From positions 85,419 to 149,418 of the forward strand of contig NZ_BMDS01000006.1 of NCBI RefSeq assembly GCF_014635905.1: a stretch of DNA of 64,000 nucleotides, read 5' to 3'. The notes beneath the pieces are model-generated. The model searched no databases. It was given only the letters and a program-made list of their open reading frames with translations, and was not told where the DNA came from. A program made the position numbers and the translations under genes. Below, piece after piece: positions 53,557 through 63,788 of the stretch (positions are counted from its first letter, which is position 1; every line of letters starts with the position of its first letter). Source of the DNA: Limosilactobacillus caviae (GTDB lineage Bacteria; Bacillota; Bacilli; Lactobacillales; Lactobacillaceae).

Positions 53557-54936
53557 ATGACAAAGCTACAACAAGCATTTGAGCGGCACCTTATTAGGAG
53601 TCGCTTTTTTACTTATCAGGATAAAGTAGTAGTTGCTGTTTCAACAGGTGTGGATTCGATGGTCTTGTTGGATCTGTTACAACGATTGCCGACTTTATAC
53701 CGCCCACAAATAATTGTCGCGCATATGAATCATGAATTACGTGCGCAAAGCCGGCTTGAGGAACAATTTATTCAGCAATATTGTAAACAACATGACTTGC
53801 CGCTAGAAATTGCTCATTGGCCGAAAGCACAGCACCCGCAAAATGGTGTTGAAAATGCGGCACGGCAAGCTAGGTATCGGTTCTTTAAACACGTGCTTGA
53901 TAAATATTCCGCCGATTGCTTAATAACCGCCCATCATCAAAACGATCTGGCGGAGACGATGCTGATGAAACTAACCCGTGGCGGACAAATTGATCAGTTA
54001 GTCGGGATAAGAGATCAGCGACCATTTGGAAAAAGCAAACTGGTAAGACCTTTATTACCTTTTAGCAAGAAGAGCATTCGTAATTATGCACAGGGACGTC
54101 ATCTTAAATGGTATGAAGATGAAACGAACAATGATTTGGACATTCAACGAAACCGTTATCGTCATGAGATAATTCCGTTACTTGAAAAAGAAAATCCACA
54201 GGTACTTGCTCACCTGACGCATTATCACCAACAACTAAGTGAAATATTAGCTTGGCGCGATCAAGAGATAGGTCAGCGACTGCAGGTAATAGTTAGCACA
54301 GATGGTAAATTAAATGTTGCGGGTTTGCTTGAGAGTAATCGTTTCTTACAAAAAGACCTTTTGCGTCAATGGCTTAATAACCAGCACGTTCATGACGTTA
54401 AAGAGCAGCAGTTGAGTGAGCTGTTACAAGTATTGGCAAATAGTAATAAACCGCAGCAAACCATTCTGTTGCCTCACCAATATAAGCTCGAAAGAAATTA
54501 TTCTGTGTGCGCAATAAAAAAAGCGAATAATCAGATTAATGCTCTACAAAATTCCCGAGAGCATGTGATAGAATTGGAACAATGGTATCAAGTTGATAAG
54601 ACAAAAATGATAGCTGTCTCTACTGAAAAGGCCTTTTTTGCCGACGAAAAGGAACTATCTTTACAATGGCTTGCTCCGGATCAGTTTCCGTTACGCATAC
54701 GCAAATGGCAAAAAGGAGATCACATCCGATTAAAGGGTGGTCAGCATCAACTAGTAAAGCGGGTGTTGATCAATCAAAAAGTACCGCAAGATCAGCGTGA
54801 CCAACAGCAAGTGCTTATAGATGCTCACGGTGAGGTTATTTGGTTGATCAATCGCAAATGGAGCTGGTTTGAACGCCCAACGGATTATCAGCAGGCTTGG
54901 CGATTATGTTTTATTGGTATAAAAGATAAGGAGTAA
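53557..54936 (+). CDS. tilS: tRNA(Ile)-lysidine synthase
   Basis: TilS changes C34 of the tRNA(Ile) CAU anticodon to lysidine so that it reads AUA. From ATG 53557 it is 459 residues. The PP-loop, usually SGGVDS, reads STGVDSM (near residue 28). The HHQNDLAETMLMKLTRG motif and ENPQVLAHL are conserved, and a C-terminal substrate-binding domain (SLQWLAPDQFPLRIRKWQKGDHI) follows. In-frame upstream starts lie inside yabR. It is followed by hpt four bases later. Confidence 0.95.
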   Translation: MTKLQQAFERHLIRSRFFTYQDKVVVAVSTGVDSMVLLDLLQRLPTLYRPQIIVAHMNHELRAQSRLEEQFIQQYCKQHDLPLEIAHWPKAQHPQNGVENAARQARYRFFKHVLDKYSADCLITAHHQNDLAETMLMKLTRGGQIDQLVGIRDQRPFGKSKLVRPLLPFSKKSIRNYAQGRHLKWYEDETNNDLDIQRNRYRHEIIPLLEKENPQVLAHLTHYHQQLSEILAWRDQEIGQRLQVIVSTDGKLNVAGLLESNRFLQKDLLRQWLNNQHVHDVKEQQLSELLQVLANSNKPQQTILLPHQYKLERNYSVCAIKKANNQINALQNSREHVIELEQWYQVDKTKMIAVSTEKAFFADEKELSLQWLAPDQFPLRIRKWQKGDHIRLKGGQHQLVKRVLINQKVPQDQRDQQQVLIDAHGEVIWLINRKWSWFERPTDYQQAWRLCFIGIKDKE

Positions 54937-54940
54937 AAGA

Positions 54941-55483
54941 ATGAATAACGATATTGAGCGTGTCTTATATAGCGAAGAAGTGCTTGGCAAACGGATGGAT
55001 GAATTGTCAAAAGACCTAACAAGGGATTATAAAGATAAGCGGCCAATCATCATTTCGGTATTAAGCGGGGCAGTTTTATTCACTGTTGATATGATTGAGC
55101 GACTAGATATTATGGCCCAAATTGACTTCATTGATGTATCAAGCTATTTTGGCGGCTTAGGATCAACTGGAACGGTAAAGCTCATTCATGATTTGAAAAC
55201 AGATGTAAAAGACCGGCATGTTTTGATTATGGAAGATATTGTTGATACTGGTCATACATTAAAATACTTAATGGACCTATTGGCGGATCGAGGGGCCAAA
55301 AGTATTAAGGTTTGCTCCCTGTTAAATAAACCAGAAGGACGGGAAGTTGACGTCGATCCTGATTATGTTGGATTCACGGTTCCTAAAGAATTTTTAGTAG
55401 GGTATGGGTTAGATTACAAGGGATTTTACCGGAATTTACCATATGTTGGAATTTTGAAGCCATCTGTATACCAAAATGACTAA
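54941..55483 (+). CDS. hpt: Hypoxanthine phosphoribosyltransferase
   Basis: Purine salvage enzyme that makes IMP/GMP from hypoxanthine/guanine and PRPP. The 180-residue protein shows the PRPP motif VLIMEDIVDTGHTL (near 98-112), the flexible loop SSYFGGLGSTGTV and DYVGFTVPKEFLVGYGLDY at the end. TilS-Hpt-FtsH is a conserved neighbourhood. AAGGAG is found 9 bases before ATG. Confidence 0.97.
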   Translation: MNNDIERVLYSEEVLGKRMDELSKDLTRDYKDKRPIIISVLSGAVLFTVDMIERLDIMAQIDFIDVSSYFGGLGSTGTVKLIHDLKTDVKDRHVLIMEDIVDTGHTLKYLMDLLADRGAKSIKVCSLLNKPEGREVDVDPDYVGFTVPKEFLVGYGLDYKGFYRNLPYVGILKPSVYQND

Positions 55484-55637
55484 AAATGTTAGATAATTAA
55501 AGGGACGGGAAATTCTATTTAGATAACCTGAATTTAAAGATATTCTTAATTAAGGCTGTTTTTATAGATCCGTAAATTTGTAGTAGGTATTATATAAAAT
55601 GTTGACGATAAAACTGTTAATTCTTCTGGGAAATTAA

Positions 55638-55666
55638 TGGTCAATATTTGTCAAATATGCTATGAT
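55638..55666 (+). promoter_or_regulatory. ftsH promoter overlapped by a CtsR-like operator
   Basis: GGTCAAT (55639-55645), three bases, TGTCAAA (55649-55655) matches the CtsR heptamer pair GGTCAAA-N3-GGTCAAA at 12 of 14 positions. It covers the promoter TGGTCA (55638-55643), 17-base spacer, TGC-TATGAT (55661-55666). CtsR control of ftsH is established in Lactiplantibacillus plantarum; here it is inferred from the site. Confidence 0.75.
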
Positions 55667-55714
55667 AGTGACTACAATTATAAAAATATCGTTGCTGGTA
55701 GATAGGAGGTTGTT

Positions 55715-57820
55715 ATGAACAACAATCGTAAAAAGAATAATTTTACTCATAACGTTCTCTTCTATGCCGTGATGTTCTTGTGTATTATGGGAATTGCTTA
55801 CTTCTTCTTTGGTGGTAACGCATCAAACGGACAAAGTAAGACGGTTTCTCAAAGCGAGTTTATCTCTGAACTGAAGAGTAATAAAGTTAAGAGCGTTCAG
55901 CTTCAGCCAAATGGCGGTGTTTACAAGGTTACGGGTACTTACCGTAAACCACAATCTAATAACAGTAATGCTGCTAATAACAATGGCTTTGCTCTTGCTA
56001 CGCAACGAAACAATAAGGTTACTCAATTCCAGAGTTCTGTTCTGGAGAGCGATGTAACTATTAGTCAGCTTCAAAAATATGCTAATCGTCATAATGTGAA
56101 GATTAGTACACGGGCTGAGGAATCTAATAGTGTTTGGATGAACCTATTGTTGACCGTGTTACCGCTAGTTATCATGATTTTCTTCTTCTACATGATGATG
56201 GGTCAAGCTGGCCAAGGCGGTGGCGGACGTGGAGTAATGAGTTTTGGTAAGACAAAGGCTAAACCAGCTGATGCCAAGAAAAACAAGGTTCGTTTCTCCG
56301 ATGTTGCCGGTGAAGAAGAAGAAAAGCAAGAGTTGGTTGAAGTTGTTGAATTTTTGAAGAATCCAAAGAAATTCAACAAACTTGGTGCTAGAATTCCATC
56401 TGGTGTTTTGCTTGAGGGTCCTCCAGGTACTGGTAAGACCTTATTAGCTAAAGCAGTTGCCGGTGAATCTGGCGTACCTTTCTTCTCAATCTCAGGTTCT
56501 GACTTTGTTGAAATGTTTGTCGGTGTTGGTGCTAGTCGTGTTCGGGACTTGTTTGAACAGGCTAAGAAAGCCGCACCAGCGATTATCTTCATTGATGAAA
56601 TTGATGCCGTTGGTCGTCGCCGTGGTAACGGCATGGGTGGCGGTCACGATGAGCGTGAACAAACCTTGAACCAATTGTTAGTTGAAATGGATGGTTTCCA
56701 AGGTGACGAAGGAATCATCGTAATGGCAGCTACTAACCGTTCCGATGTTTTGGACCCCGCCCTTCTTCGTCCAGGTCGGTTTGACCGTAAGATTTTAGTT
56801 GGACGGCCAGATGTTAAGGGTCGTGAAGCTATTCTTCGGGTTCATGCTAAGAACAAACCAATGGCAAGCGATGTTGACCTGAAAGAAATTGCTAAGCAGA
56901 CACCTGGATTTGTCGGTGCGGATTTGGCAAACTTGCTAAATGAAGCTGCATTATTAGCTGCTCGGCGGAATAAAACTGAAATTGATGCTGCGGATTTGGA
57001 TGAAGCTGAAGATCGGGTAATTGCAGGACCAGCTAAGCATAACCGAGTTCAGTCCGAACAGGAAAGAAAGACAGTTGCTTTCCACGAAGCAGGTCATACA
57101 ATTGTTGGGTTAGTATTGAATGACGCACGTGTTGTTCATAAGGTTACGATTGTCCCTCGTGGTCGTGCGGGCGGTTATGCTATTATGCTTCCACGTGAAG
57201 ATCAAATGCTTATGTCGAAAAAGAATGCAATGGAGCAGATTGCCGGTTTAATGGGTGGTCGTGCGGCTGAAGAGTTAGTCTTTAAGTCCCAGTCTTCAGG
57301 TGCCTCCAATGACTTTGAACAAGCAACCCAGATTGCCCGTTCAATGGTTACTCAATATGGTATGAGTGATAAGATTGGTCCGGTAGAACTGCAGAGTTCT
57401 GGTCAGGTCTTTACAGGTCAAGGCTATGACCAATCACCTTACTCAGAAAAGACTGCTGCTTTAGTTGATGAAGAAGTACGGCGGATCTTAATGGAAGGCC
57501 ATGAAACAGCCTTACATATTATTGAGACACACCGTGAACAACATAAGCAGATTGCTGAAGCATTACTTAAGTATGAAACGCTTGATGAGAAACAGATCCT
57601 TAGTCTTTACAAGACAGGAAAGGTTCCTGATAAGGACGTGGCTGCTGAAGATGAAGAAGCACGGGCACAAACCTTTGAGGAATCAAAGCGTGAACTTGAA
57701 CGATTGGAAAATGAACGTCATGATGAAGCTAAGAGTGACAAAGCTGACTCAGATACTTCAAATGATGATTCAACCAATTCACAGTCGAGTGATGATTCAG
57801 ATAACTCTGAGGATAAGTAA
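55715..57820 (+). CDS. ftsH: ATP-dependent zinc metalloprotease FtsH
   Basis: Membrane-bound AAA+ protease that removes misfolded membrane and regulatory proteins. At 701 residues: N-terminal membrane segment ([19 protein letters not shown]), extracytoplasmic domain, second membrane segment (about 142-165), AAA module with GPPGTGKT (near 237), [11 protein letters not shown] and the SRH, then the zinc motif HEAGHTIVG (near 456). The last 60 residues are acidic and Ser-rich with low complexity. GGAGG precedes ATG. Preceded by a CtsR-like operator. Confidence 0.98.
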   Translation: MNNNRKKNNFTHNVLFYAVMFLCIMGIAYFFFGGNASNGQSKTVSQSEFISELKSNKVKSVQLQPNGGVYKVTGTYRKPQSNNSNAANNNGFALATQRNNKVTQFQSSVLESDVTISQLQKYANRHNVKISTRAEESNSVWMNLLLTVLPLVIMIFFFYMMMGQAGQGGGGRGVMSFGKTKAKPADAKKNKVRFSDVAGEEEEKQELVEVVEFLKNPKKFNKLGARIPSGVLLEGPPGTGKTLLAKAVAGESGVPFFSISGSDFVEMFVGVGASRVRDLFEQAKKAAPAIIFIDEIDAVGRRRGNGMGGGHDEREQTLNQLLVEMDGFQGDEGIIVMAATNRSDVLDPALLRPGRFDRKILVGRPDVKGREAILRVHAKNKPMASDVDLKEIAKQTPGFVGADLANLLNEAALLAARRNKTEIDAADLDEAEDRVIAGPAKHNRVQSEQERKTVAFHEAGHTIVGLVLNDARVVHKVTIVPRGRAGGYAIMLPREDQMLMSKKNAMEQIAGLMGGRAAEELVFKSQSSGASNDFEQATQIARSMVTQYGMSDKIGPVELQSSGQVFTGQGYDQSPYSEKTAALVDEEVRRILMEGHETALHIIETHREQHKQIAEALLKYETLDEKQILSLYKTGKVPDKDVAAEDEEARAQTFEESKRELERLENERHDEAKSDKADSDTSNDDSTNSQSSDDSDNSEDK

Positions 57821-57832
57821 ATTGTTGAAAAG

Positions 57833-57885
57833 ACGGAAGAAACAAAACCTGATGGATAGGTGGTGGGTCTTCCGTTTTTTCTTTT
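57833..57885 (+). terminator. Terminator after ftsH
   Basis: ACGGAAGA (57833-57840) pairs with TCTTCCGT (57868-57875), inner CCT/AGG pairing, then TTTTTTCTTTT. It could allow read-through into hslO, which starts 25 bases later. Confidence 0.85.
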
Positions 57886-57909
57886 GGCAAATTTAAGGAG
57901 GAATTTACA

Positions 57910-58830
57910 ATGAAAACAACAGATTATTTAGTAAAATCAATGACTAAGGATGGAAAGTTTCGTGCTTATGCAGTTAATGCCACTCAAGTTGTAGAAAAAG
58001 CGCATAAAATTCATGATACATGGAGTGCTTCCTCAGCTGCTCTTGGCCGGACTTTAATCGGGACTCTCTTGTTAGCTACGTCAAGCCTCCAAGGAGAAGC
58101 GGGAATGACAGTTAAGATTCAGGGTAATGGACCAGTTGGCTTTATTGTTGCTGATGGTACTGCTCAAGGAACGGTAAAAGGCTACATGGGAAATCCTCAT
58201 GTTTCGTTACCCGCAAACGATAAAGGGAAAATTGATGTTGCAAAAGCGGTTGGAACTAAAGGAACGCTTTCAGTAACAAAGATGGCTCCTGGCGATAAGA
58301 CTCCATATACTGGTGAAGTTAATTTGGTATCAGGAGAATTAGGTGATGATTTTACTTACTACCTTGCCCAATCTGAACAAATTCCATCTGCAGTCGGATT
58401 GTCCGTATTTGTAAATCCAGATGAAAGCATTGACGTTGCTGGAGGCTTTATGATTCAGGTGATGCCGGGTGCAAGCGATGAAGAAATTAGTAAACTTGAA
58501 AAAACGCTAAAGGACTTGCCGTTAGTATCACAAATGCTACGGGATGGCGATACTCCAGAAGATATCTTGAAGAAAATTTTTGGTGACGATTTAAAGATTC
58601 TTGAAACGATGCCAGTTCGCTATGAATGTGATTGTTCCAAGGAACGGTTTGCCCATGCTCTTGCAAGTATTTCTAAAGATGATATGAAGAAACTAATTGA
58701 TGAAGATCATCATGCAGAAACGGTGTGCCAATTCTGTGGTAAGAAATATGAATTTAATGAAGATGAACTGAAGAAGATTTATGCCGAAATGACTGCTAAT
58801 GACGATAAAAAATCAACTGATGAAAAGTAA
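57910..58830 (+). CDS. hslO: Redox-regulated chaperone Hsp33
   Basis: Hsp33 is a holdase chaperone switched on by oxidation of zinc-bound cysteines. The 306-residue protein has the four Cys as CDC (near 238-240) and CQFC (near 272-275), the CxC...CxxC pattern. N-terminal domain runs about 1-180 (TDYLVKSMTKDGKFRAY, GNGPVGFIVADG). AAGGAGGAA 8 bases before ATG. Its place between ftsH and dusB matches other Firmicutes, without cysK or coaX. Confidence 0.97.
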   Translation: MKTTDYLVKSMTKDGKFRAYAVNATQVVEKAHKIHDTWSASSAALGRTLIGTLLLATSSLQGEAGMTVKIQGNGPVGFIVADGTAQGTVKGYMGNPHVSLPANDKGKIDVAKAVGTKGTLSVTKMAPGDKTPYTGEVNLVSGELGDDFTYYLAQSEQIPSAVGLSVFVNPDESIDVAGGFMIQVMPGASDEEISKLEKTLKDLPLVSQMLRDGDTPEDILKKIFGDDLKILETMPVRYECDCSKERFAHALASISKDDMKKLIDEDHHAETVCQFCGKKYEFNEDELKKIYAEMTANDDKKSTDEK

Positions 58831-58833
58831 TTT

Positions 58834-58863
58834 TTGGTGCTTAGCGGTTTGATATGCTATGAT
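58834..58863 (+). promoter_or_regulatory. Possible dusB-lysS promoter
   Basis: TTGGTG (58834-58839), 18-base spacer, TGC-TATGAT (58858-58863), an extended -10. The leader then carries a GAAACTG/CAGTTTC hairpin (about 58890-58914). Confidence 0.45.
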
Positions 58864-58937
58864 AGTTGAGTTATCGGACAATTAAAAATGAAACTGGATG
58901 GCCAGCACAGTTTCTTAAGCAGTAATGAGGTGAAAAA

Positions 58938-59936
58938 ATGAAGTGGAAGATCGGTAACGTTGAAATTCCTAATCAAGTTGTTGTTGCACCAATGGCTGGA
59001 GTAACCAATTCTGCCTTTCGGGTTATCTGTAAAAGATTTGGTGCTGGCTACGTTGTCTGTGAAATGATCTCAGACCGTGGCATTATGTACCATAACCAAC
59101 GAACACTGAATATGATGGACGTTGACCCTGAAGAACACCCGATGGGAATTCAGATTTTCGGCGGAACCAAAGAAACATTAGTTGAAGCAGCAAAGTATGT
59201 AGACCAACATACAGCAGCGGATGTAATTGACATTAATATGGGATGCCCTGTTAATAAAGTCGTGAAAACCGATGCGGGTGCCCGTTGGCTACTAGACCCT
59301 AATAAAGTATATGAGATGGTGTCTTATGTAACGGATGCAGTAGAAAAACCTGTTACAGTTAAAATGCGGACTGGATGGGATGATAAGCATATTTTAGCGG
59401 TGGAAAATGCCCTTGCTGCTGAGCGTGCAGGAGCTAGTGCAATCGCGATGCATGGTCGAACTAGAAAACAGATGTATACGGGACATGCTGATTGGAATAT
59501 ACTAAAAGAAGTAGCGAGTCAATTAAAGATTCCGTTCATGGCCAATGGTGATGTACGAACACCAGAAGATGCCAAAAAGATCCTTGATATGACGGGAGCA
59601 ACTGCGGCAATGATTGGCCGGGCAGCAATGGGCAATCCGTGGATGTTAAAGCGGACAGAACATTACCTTGAAACCGGCGAATTACTTCCTGAAGCAACAC
59701 CCGAACAAAAAATTGAGATGGCAAAAGACCACCTTAATCGTTTAGTTGATTTAAAGGGTGAGTACGTTGGTGTTCGCGAATTTCGTGGATTATCTACCTA
59801 CTACATTAAGGGAATTCCACGGGCTGCACGGACCAAGGTAGCATTAGTTGAAGCGGAAACCCTCGATGAGATGAACGAGATTTTTGATCGCTTTGCTGAA
59901 CAAACTGCAGAACGAGCAGCGCGGAAGCATGCTTAA
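58938..59936 (+). CDS. dusB: tRNA-dihydrouridine synthase DusB
   Basis: FMN/NADPH enzyme that reduces uridines in tRNA D-loops. The 332-residue TIM-barrel protein shows APMAGVTNSAFR (FMN site), INMGCPVNKVVKTDAGARWL with the active Cys (near 102), KMRTGWD, MHGRTRKQMYTG and ANGDVRTPEDA. Start ATG with GAGGTGAAAAA upstream. It is 20 bases before lysS, as in B. subtilis and relatives, so tRNA modification and charging genes are joined. Confidence 0.97.
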   Translation: MKWKIGNVEIPNQVVVAPMAGVTNSAFRVICKRFGAGYVVCEMISDRGIMYHNQRTLNMMDVDPEEHPMGIQIFGGTKETLVEAAKYVDQHTAADVIDINMGCPVNKVVKTDAGARWLLDPNKVYEMVSYVTDAVEKPVTVKMRTGWDDKHILAVENALAAERAGASAIAMHGRTRKQMYTGHADWNILKEVASQLKIPFMANGDVRTPEDAKKILDMTGATAAMIGRAAMGNPWMLKRTEHYLETGELLPEATPEQKIEMAKDHLNRLVDLKGEYVGVREFRGLSTYYIKGIPRAARTKVALVEAETLDEMNEIFDRFAEQTAERAARKHA

Positions 59937-59956
59937 TTACGAGGAGGAGAAAATAA

Positions 59957-61477
59957 GTGTCACAAGAATTAGATCAAATGCGCGTCCGGCGTGAAAAAAT
60001 GGAAGAACTAAAGCAGGCGGGGATTGAACCATTTGGTCGTCGTTTTAAACGAGACCATCTTGCTCAAGACTTACATGATAAGTTTGATCAATACGATAAA
60101 GAAGAATTGAACGAAATGGGCGCCAAAGTAATCATTGCTGGACGGATGACAAGAAAGCGGAGCAGTGGTAAAGCAGGTTTTGCTGACTTTGTGGACCGGA
60201 CTGGTAAGATCCAGGTTTACGCTCGGAAAGACATGGTTGGTGATGAACCTTACCACATTTTCAAGCGGTCAGATATTGGTGACTTCCTTGGAATTGAAGG
60301 GGATGTTATTAAAACTGATACAGGCGAATTAACAGTTCGTGCACATAAAATCACTTTCTTATCTAAGGCATTGCGTCCGCTTCCTAACAAGTGGGAAGGG
60401 GTTACTGATCCCGAGACCATTTATCGGCAACGTTACCTTGATTTAATTTCTAATCCAGAAAGTTTCAAACGATTCCACCAACGGACAGCGATTATTAAGG
60501 CTGTGCGGAAGTACATGGATGACAATGGCTTTACTGAAGTTGAAACACCAATTTTGAATACCCAAGCAGGTGGAGCAAATGCCCGTCCATTCATTACTCA
60601 CCACAATGCGTTAGATATTGATATGTACTTGCGGATTGCAACCGAATTATACCTTAAGCGGTTGATCGTCGGGGGCTTTGAACGGGTTTATGAACTTGGT
60701 CGGATTTTCCGGAATGAAGGGATGGATCCTCACCACAACCCTGAATTTACAACTATGGAAACTTATGCTGCTTACTTCGATTTCCAAGATGTAATGGATG
60801 AAACTGAAGGAATCGTAAAAGCTGCCGCAAAAGTTGTTTCAGATGATGGAAAGATTACGTATCAGGGACATGATATTGATCTTGGTGGAAACTTTAAGCG
60901 CATTACGATGGTTGATGCAGTTAAGGAAAAGACCGGGATTGACTTTGGCAAAGAGATGTCTGATGAAGAGGCTAAGCAATTAGCTGATGAACACAATATT
61001 CAATACGAATCATACTGGACAAAAGGGCATATCTTAAATGCGTTCTTTGAAGAATACGTTGAGGATACGCTTATTCAACCAACGTTTGTATATGAATTCC
61101 CAGTAGAAGTTTCACCACTAGCAAAACGTAATGCGGACACCCCAGCGATGACTGACCGTTTTGAATTATATGTTGATGGTAGTGAGTTAGCGAACGCCTT
61201 TAGCGAATTGAACGATCCAATTGACCAAAAGGAACGTTTTGAAATGCAGGCTAAGGAAAAGGCTAACGGTAACGATGAAGCAGAACCAGTCGACTTAGAT
61301 TATGTTCAGGCCCTTGAATACGGAATGCCGCCTACAGGGGGACTAGGAATCGGAATCGACCGTCTTGTAATGCTGCTTACTGATGCAAAGTCAATTCGTG
61401 ATGTAATCCTCTTCCCAACTATGCGTCCAGAAAAGGAAGAAACGAACGGTAAGAAGAAAAAGAACAAGAAGAAGTAA
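59957..61477 (+). CDS. lysS: Lysyl-tRNA synthetase, class II
   Basis: Charges tRNA(Lys). The 506-residue protein has the N-terminal OB-fold (residues about 60-145; [16 protein letters not shown]) and class II catalytic core: motif 2 [21 protein letters not shown] (in part) and motif 3 [17 protein letters not shown] 59957 is the start, with GAGGAGGAGAA upstream. The C-terminal end is a Lys-rich tail (GKKKKNKKK). A terminator follows at 61606. Confidence 0.98.
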   Translation: MSQELDQMRVRREKMEELKQAGIEPFGRRFKRDHLAQDLHDKFDQYDKEELNEMGAKVIIAGRMTRKRSSGKAGFADFVDRTGKIQVYARKDMVGDEPYHIFKRSDIGDFLGIEGDVIKTDTGELTVRAHKITFLSKALRPLPNKWEGVTDPETIYRQRYLDLISNPESFKRFHQRTAIIKAVRKYMDDNGFTEVETPILNTQAGGANARPFITHHNALDIDMYLRIATELYLKRLIVGGFERVYELGRIFRNEGMDPHHNPEFTTMETYAAYFDFQDVMDETEGIVKAAAKVVSDDGKITYQGHDIDLGGNFKRITMVDAVKEKTGIDFGKEMSDEEAKQLADEHNIQYESYWTKGHILNAFFEEYVEDTLIQPTFVYEFPVEVSPLAKRNADTPAMTDRFELYVDGSELANAFSELNDPIDQKERFEMQAKEKANGNDEAEPVDLDYVQALEYGMPPTGGLGIGIDRLVMLLTDAKSIRDVILFPTMRPEKEETNGKKKKNKKK

Positions 61478-61605
61478 GACCAGTAATTGTTGTAATGCTG
61501 GGCTTCGAGGGGAATTTAAGCCTTTACTTTATCTTGCTTACTAGTATTGAAATTGCTTATAAAAAATAGTGTGTACACCCAAAATACACCATTTTTAAAA
61601 ATAAG

Positions 61606-61642
61606 AGACTCGTACCTGATTTGCAGGGTACGGGTCTTTTTA
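61606..61642 (+). terminator. Terminator after lysS
   Basis: AGACTCGTACC (61606-61616) pairs with GGTACGGGTCT (61627-61637), followed by T. A weaker GTGTGTA/TACAC hairpin lies just before it. Confidence 0.92.
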
Positions 61643-61661
61643 AATGTCAATATTGAAAAAT

Positions 61662-63074
61662 TTAATTATTATTTTTGACTGGTGATGGTTTATTATATCC
61701 ATAAGTTCCAGGGACTGAAACAGTATTGTTTGGATTGAGGCTCGGATCAGCAGCTCCTGGTAGGTGAAACGCGCTATTGGCTGGCGGAGTTACTGCTACT
61801 TCTGCTGAGTGAGATAATTGGGGGATCCAATTATAAGGAATTCGATAAGCACGATAAATTAGATGATCAGCAATATATGGATAAATATATTCCCAAACTA
61901 TTTCATGACTTGGCGTAACCTCTAAGAAACGTCCGCCAGCACCCTCGTCAATTAATGTATTTCCATTAGGAAGTCGTTGGACGCTGCCTTGTAATGGAGA
62001 GTAGAAATAATTAGCATGGGCTGCTGCTTTATAGCCCATATCTTTTGCAGAAAAGCTCCATTTCTTTTCTAAGGTAATTGGGTTAAATTCAATAACCTCT
62101 GATCCATCAATGCGTGTTGTTTTCATTCCGGTTGACGAGGTCTGGTTAGGTGCGCCATAGCCAGCCCAGCCTCCATTGTTGAGAGCAAGAATATTTCCCG
62201 CGCCAGGTAAGCCTTTAGGAATTAAATGCACATTATGCATCCCTACTAGGGGTCCTAATTTACGTAAAGCAAAACTTTTAGTAAAGTCAGGACCTAATAG
62301 CCAAACGATTTTCCCAGTATCGTGGTCAACAATCCAGCTCATCATTGCTTCACGCGAACCCATTAGGATGTTATTCGGTTTAAATCGTTGGTCACCTTGA
62401 TCAAACCATTTATTTGGCCCAAGATAACTAGCATAGTTAATATGAAATACGTCCCCTTCATTACTAGTAGATTGAAAGTTGGGGTTCTTAAAGATTGCAT
62501 TTTTTTGTTCATCAGTTAATGGAAAATCATTAAAATGATCTAGTGTACTCCAAGACCAAAGCTTGTTGCCATCGCGGTCAATTTCTAATAAGACATGGTC
62601 AAGAAGGGGATAAGGTGATATTGAATCAATTTTTCGATCATGGTGAGTAAGAAGTAAAACTTTTTTAAAGTCATCTTTTGTTTCTTGCCCAGGTACGAAA
62701 TACCCCACCGGATTTCCTTCAAGTTGATAATCGTGGTGGACTCTTGCAACCCATGTTTTTCCTATCCCTTGATCGGTAACTTCTTCATTGTGGGTAAATG
62801 ACCATCGAATATTACCATCCCAATCAATTTCGGTTAAATCGGCATAGTCCTGATAAGCATCACTGCTTTTTCGACAGCGTAAAGAGCCGAAAACCTTACC
62901 ACCATTAATCATTTTATTAGGGAAGCCCTGTAAGTCTTTCCATTCATGAACAACTTTTCCGTTCATATCGATTAAGATTGTACCTTCGTTTTTAGCATTG
63001 AATAGTGTATAACCCGACCAAGTTTTACTAGGATTGAAGTTAGTAACTCCGGTTGGAAATATTGATTGTCCCAT
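61662..63074 (-). CDS. Arylsulfotransferase (ASST) family protein
   Basis: A 470-residue beta-propeller-like protein of the aryl-sulfate sulfotransferase family. Repeats of the type GTILIDMNGKVVHEWKDL, LTEIDWDGNIRWSF, LLEIDRDGNKLWSW and VEFNPITLEKKWSF are propeller blades; HH and HNVHLIPKG motifs are candidate active-site His positions. ATG 63074 follows AAAGGAGTGG; the frame stays open 55 codons further upstream but that part is not family-like. No signal peptide is seen, so it should be cytoplasmic, whereas the E. coli enzyme is periplasmic. Bacterial ASST moves sulfate between phenols. The gene is alone, between lysS and an rRNA operon. Confidence 0.82.
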   Translation of the reverse strand: MGQSIFPTGVTNFNPSKTWSGYTLFNAKNEGTILIDMNGKVVHEWKDLQGFPNKMINGGKVFGSLRCRKSSDAYQDYADLTEIDWDGNIRWSFTHNEEVTDQGIGKTWVARVHHDYQLEGNPVGYFVPGQETKDDFKKVLLLTHHDRKIDSISPYPLLDHVLLEIDRDGNKLWSWSTLDHFNDFPLTDEQKNAIFKNPNFQSTSNEGDVFHINYASYLGPNKWFDQGDQRFKPNNILMGSREAMMSWIVDHDTGKIVWLLGPDFTKSFALRKLGPLVGMHNVHLIPKGLPGAGNILALNNGGWAGYGAPNQTSSTGMKTTRIDGSEVIEFNPITLEKKWSFSAKDMGYKAAAHANYFYSPLQGSVQRLPNGNTLIDEGAGGRFLEVTPSHEIVWEYIYPYIADHLIYRAYRIPYNWIPQLSHSAEVAVTPPANSAFHLPGAADPSLNPNNTVSVPGTYGYNKPSPVKNNN

Positions 63075-63605
63075 TTTTTCCACTCCTTTGATTATTAAAA
63101 ACTTAGAAAGTAGTAAATGCAAGTTAGAGAGATTTTTTACTGTTGCGAAGATAGCAGATTCTGTGGTGTTTAGACCAGTAATAACAAAATAATCTGGTAC
63201 TTTTAACAGTTTTCGGATATCGCTTACATTATTGACCAAATAAATATTATAATCAATAATTTTGCAAAGCGAAGGATTGTTAATTGCTTAATCAATTTAA
63301 GGTCAGCATATCGGAGTGAATATAATAGTTTTGAATTTGAAGCCAAGAGTCGCGGTAATTAACTGAGATTCTTGTTTTTATTCTGGAAAAATAGAAAAGT
63401 TAATTTTAGCGTTTATTTTAGTTGGCCAAGTTAGATGGTAGTAGAAGGAATTTTTTGAAAAAAGTTGGTGTTGGAAATTACGTTAGTTTTTACTAAATTA
63501 AAGAAGTGTTTGACAATTATTTTTGCTTTAATACATACAATTCAATTCAAGGAAAAGTAGAAAGTTCGGCTATTTAAAATGGTAAAAAAAGTTGATAAAA
63601 AAGTG

Positions 63606-63634
63606 TTGACGAGGGAGTGAAATCCATGTATAGT
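63606..63634 (+). promoter_or_regulatory. Distal rRNA operon promoter candidate (P3)
   Basis: TTGACG (63606-63611), 17-base spacer, TATAGT (63629-63634). It points toward the rRNA operon and is the farthest of three good sites. Confidence 0.6.
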
Positions 63635-63699
63635 AATTACCGTTGTCAAAACAGTGCAGTGCTGTTGAGATGCTTCAAGTTAAAAGTTATAAATAATTG

Positions 63700-63728
63700 T
63701 TGACATCCGATTGACAACATGATATATT
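63700..63728 (+). promoter_or_regulatory. rRNA operon promoter P2
   Basis: TTGACA (63700-63705), 17-base spacer, TATATT (63723-63728). Near-consensus. Confidence 0.85.
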
Positions 63729-63788
63729 AATAAAGTTGCTGATTGAGTTATTGATCAGAAGGAATTTAAAATTAATTAAAATTTCTTC

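Noticed and set aside
63075..63239. 55-codon N-terminal extension of the arylsulfotransferase gene
   Set aside because: AAAGGAGTGG and ATG at 63074 fit the family start; the extension has no family similarity and no binding site at its ATG.
63505..63540. A fourth rRNA promoter (TTGACA near 63504)
   Set aside because: The only -10-like sequence, TACAAT, lies about 20 bases away, which is too far for a typical promoter.
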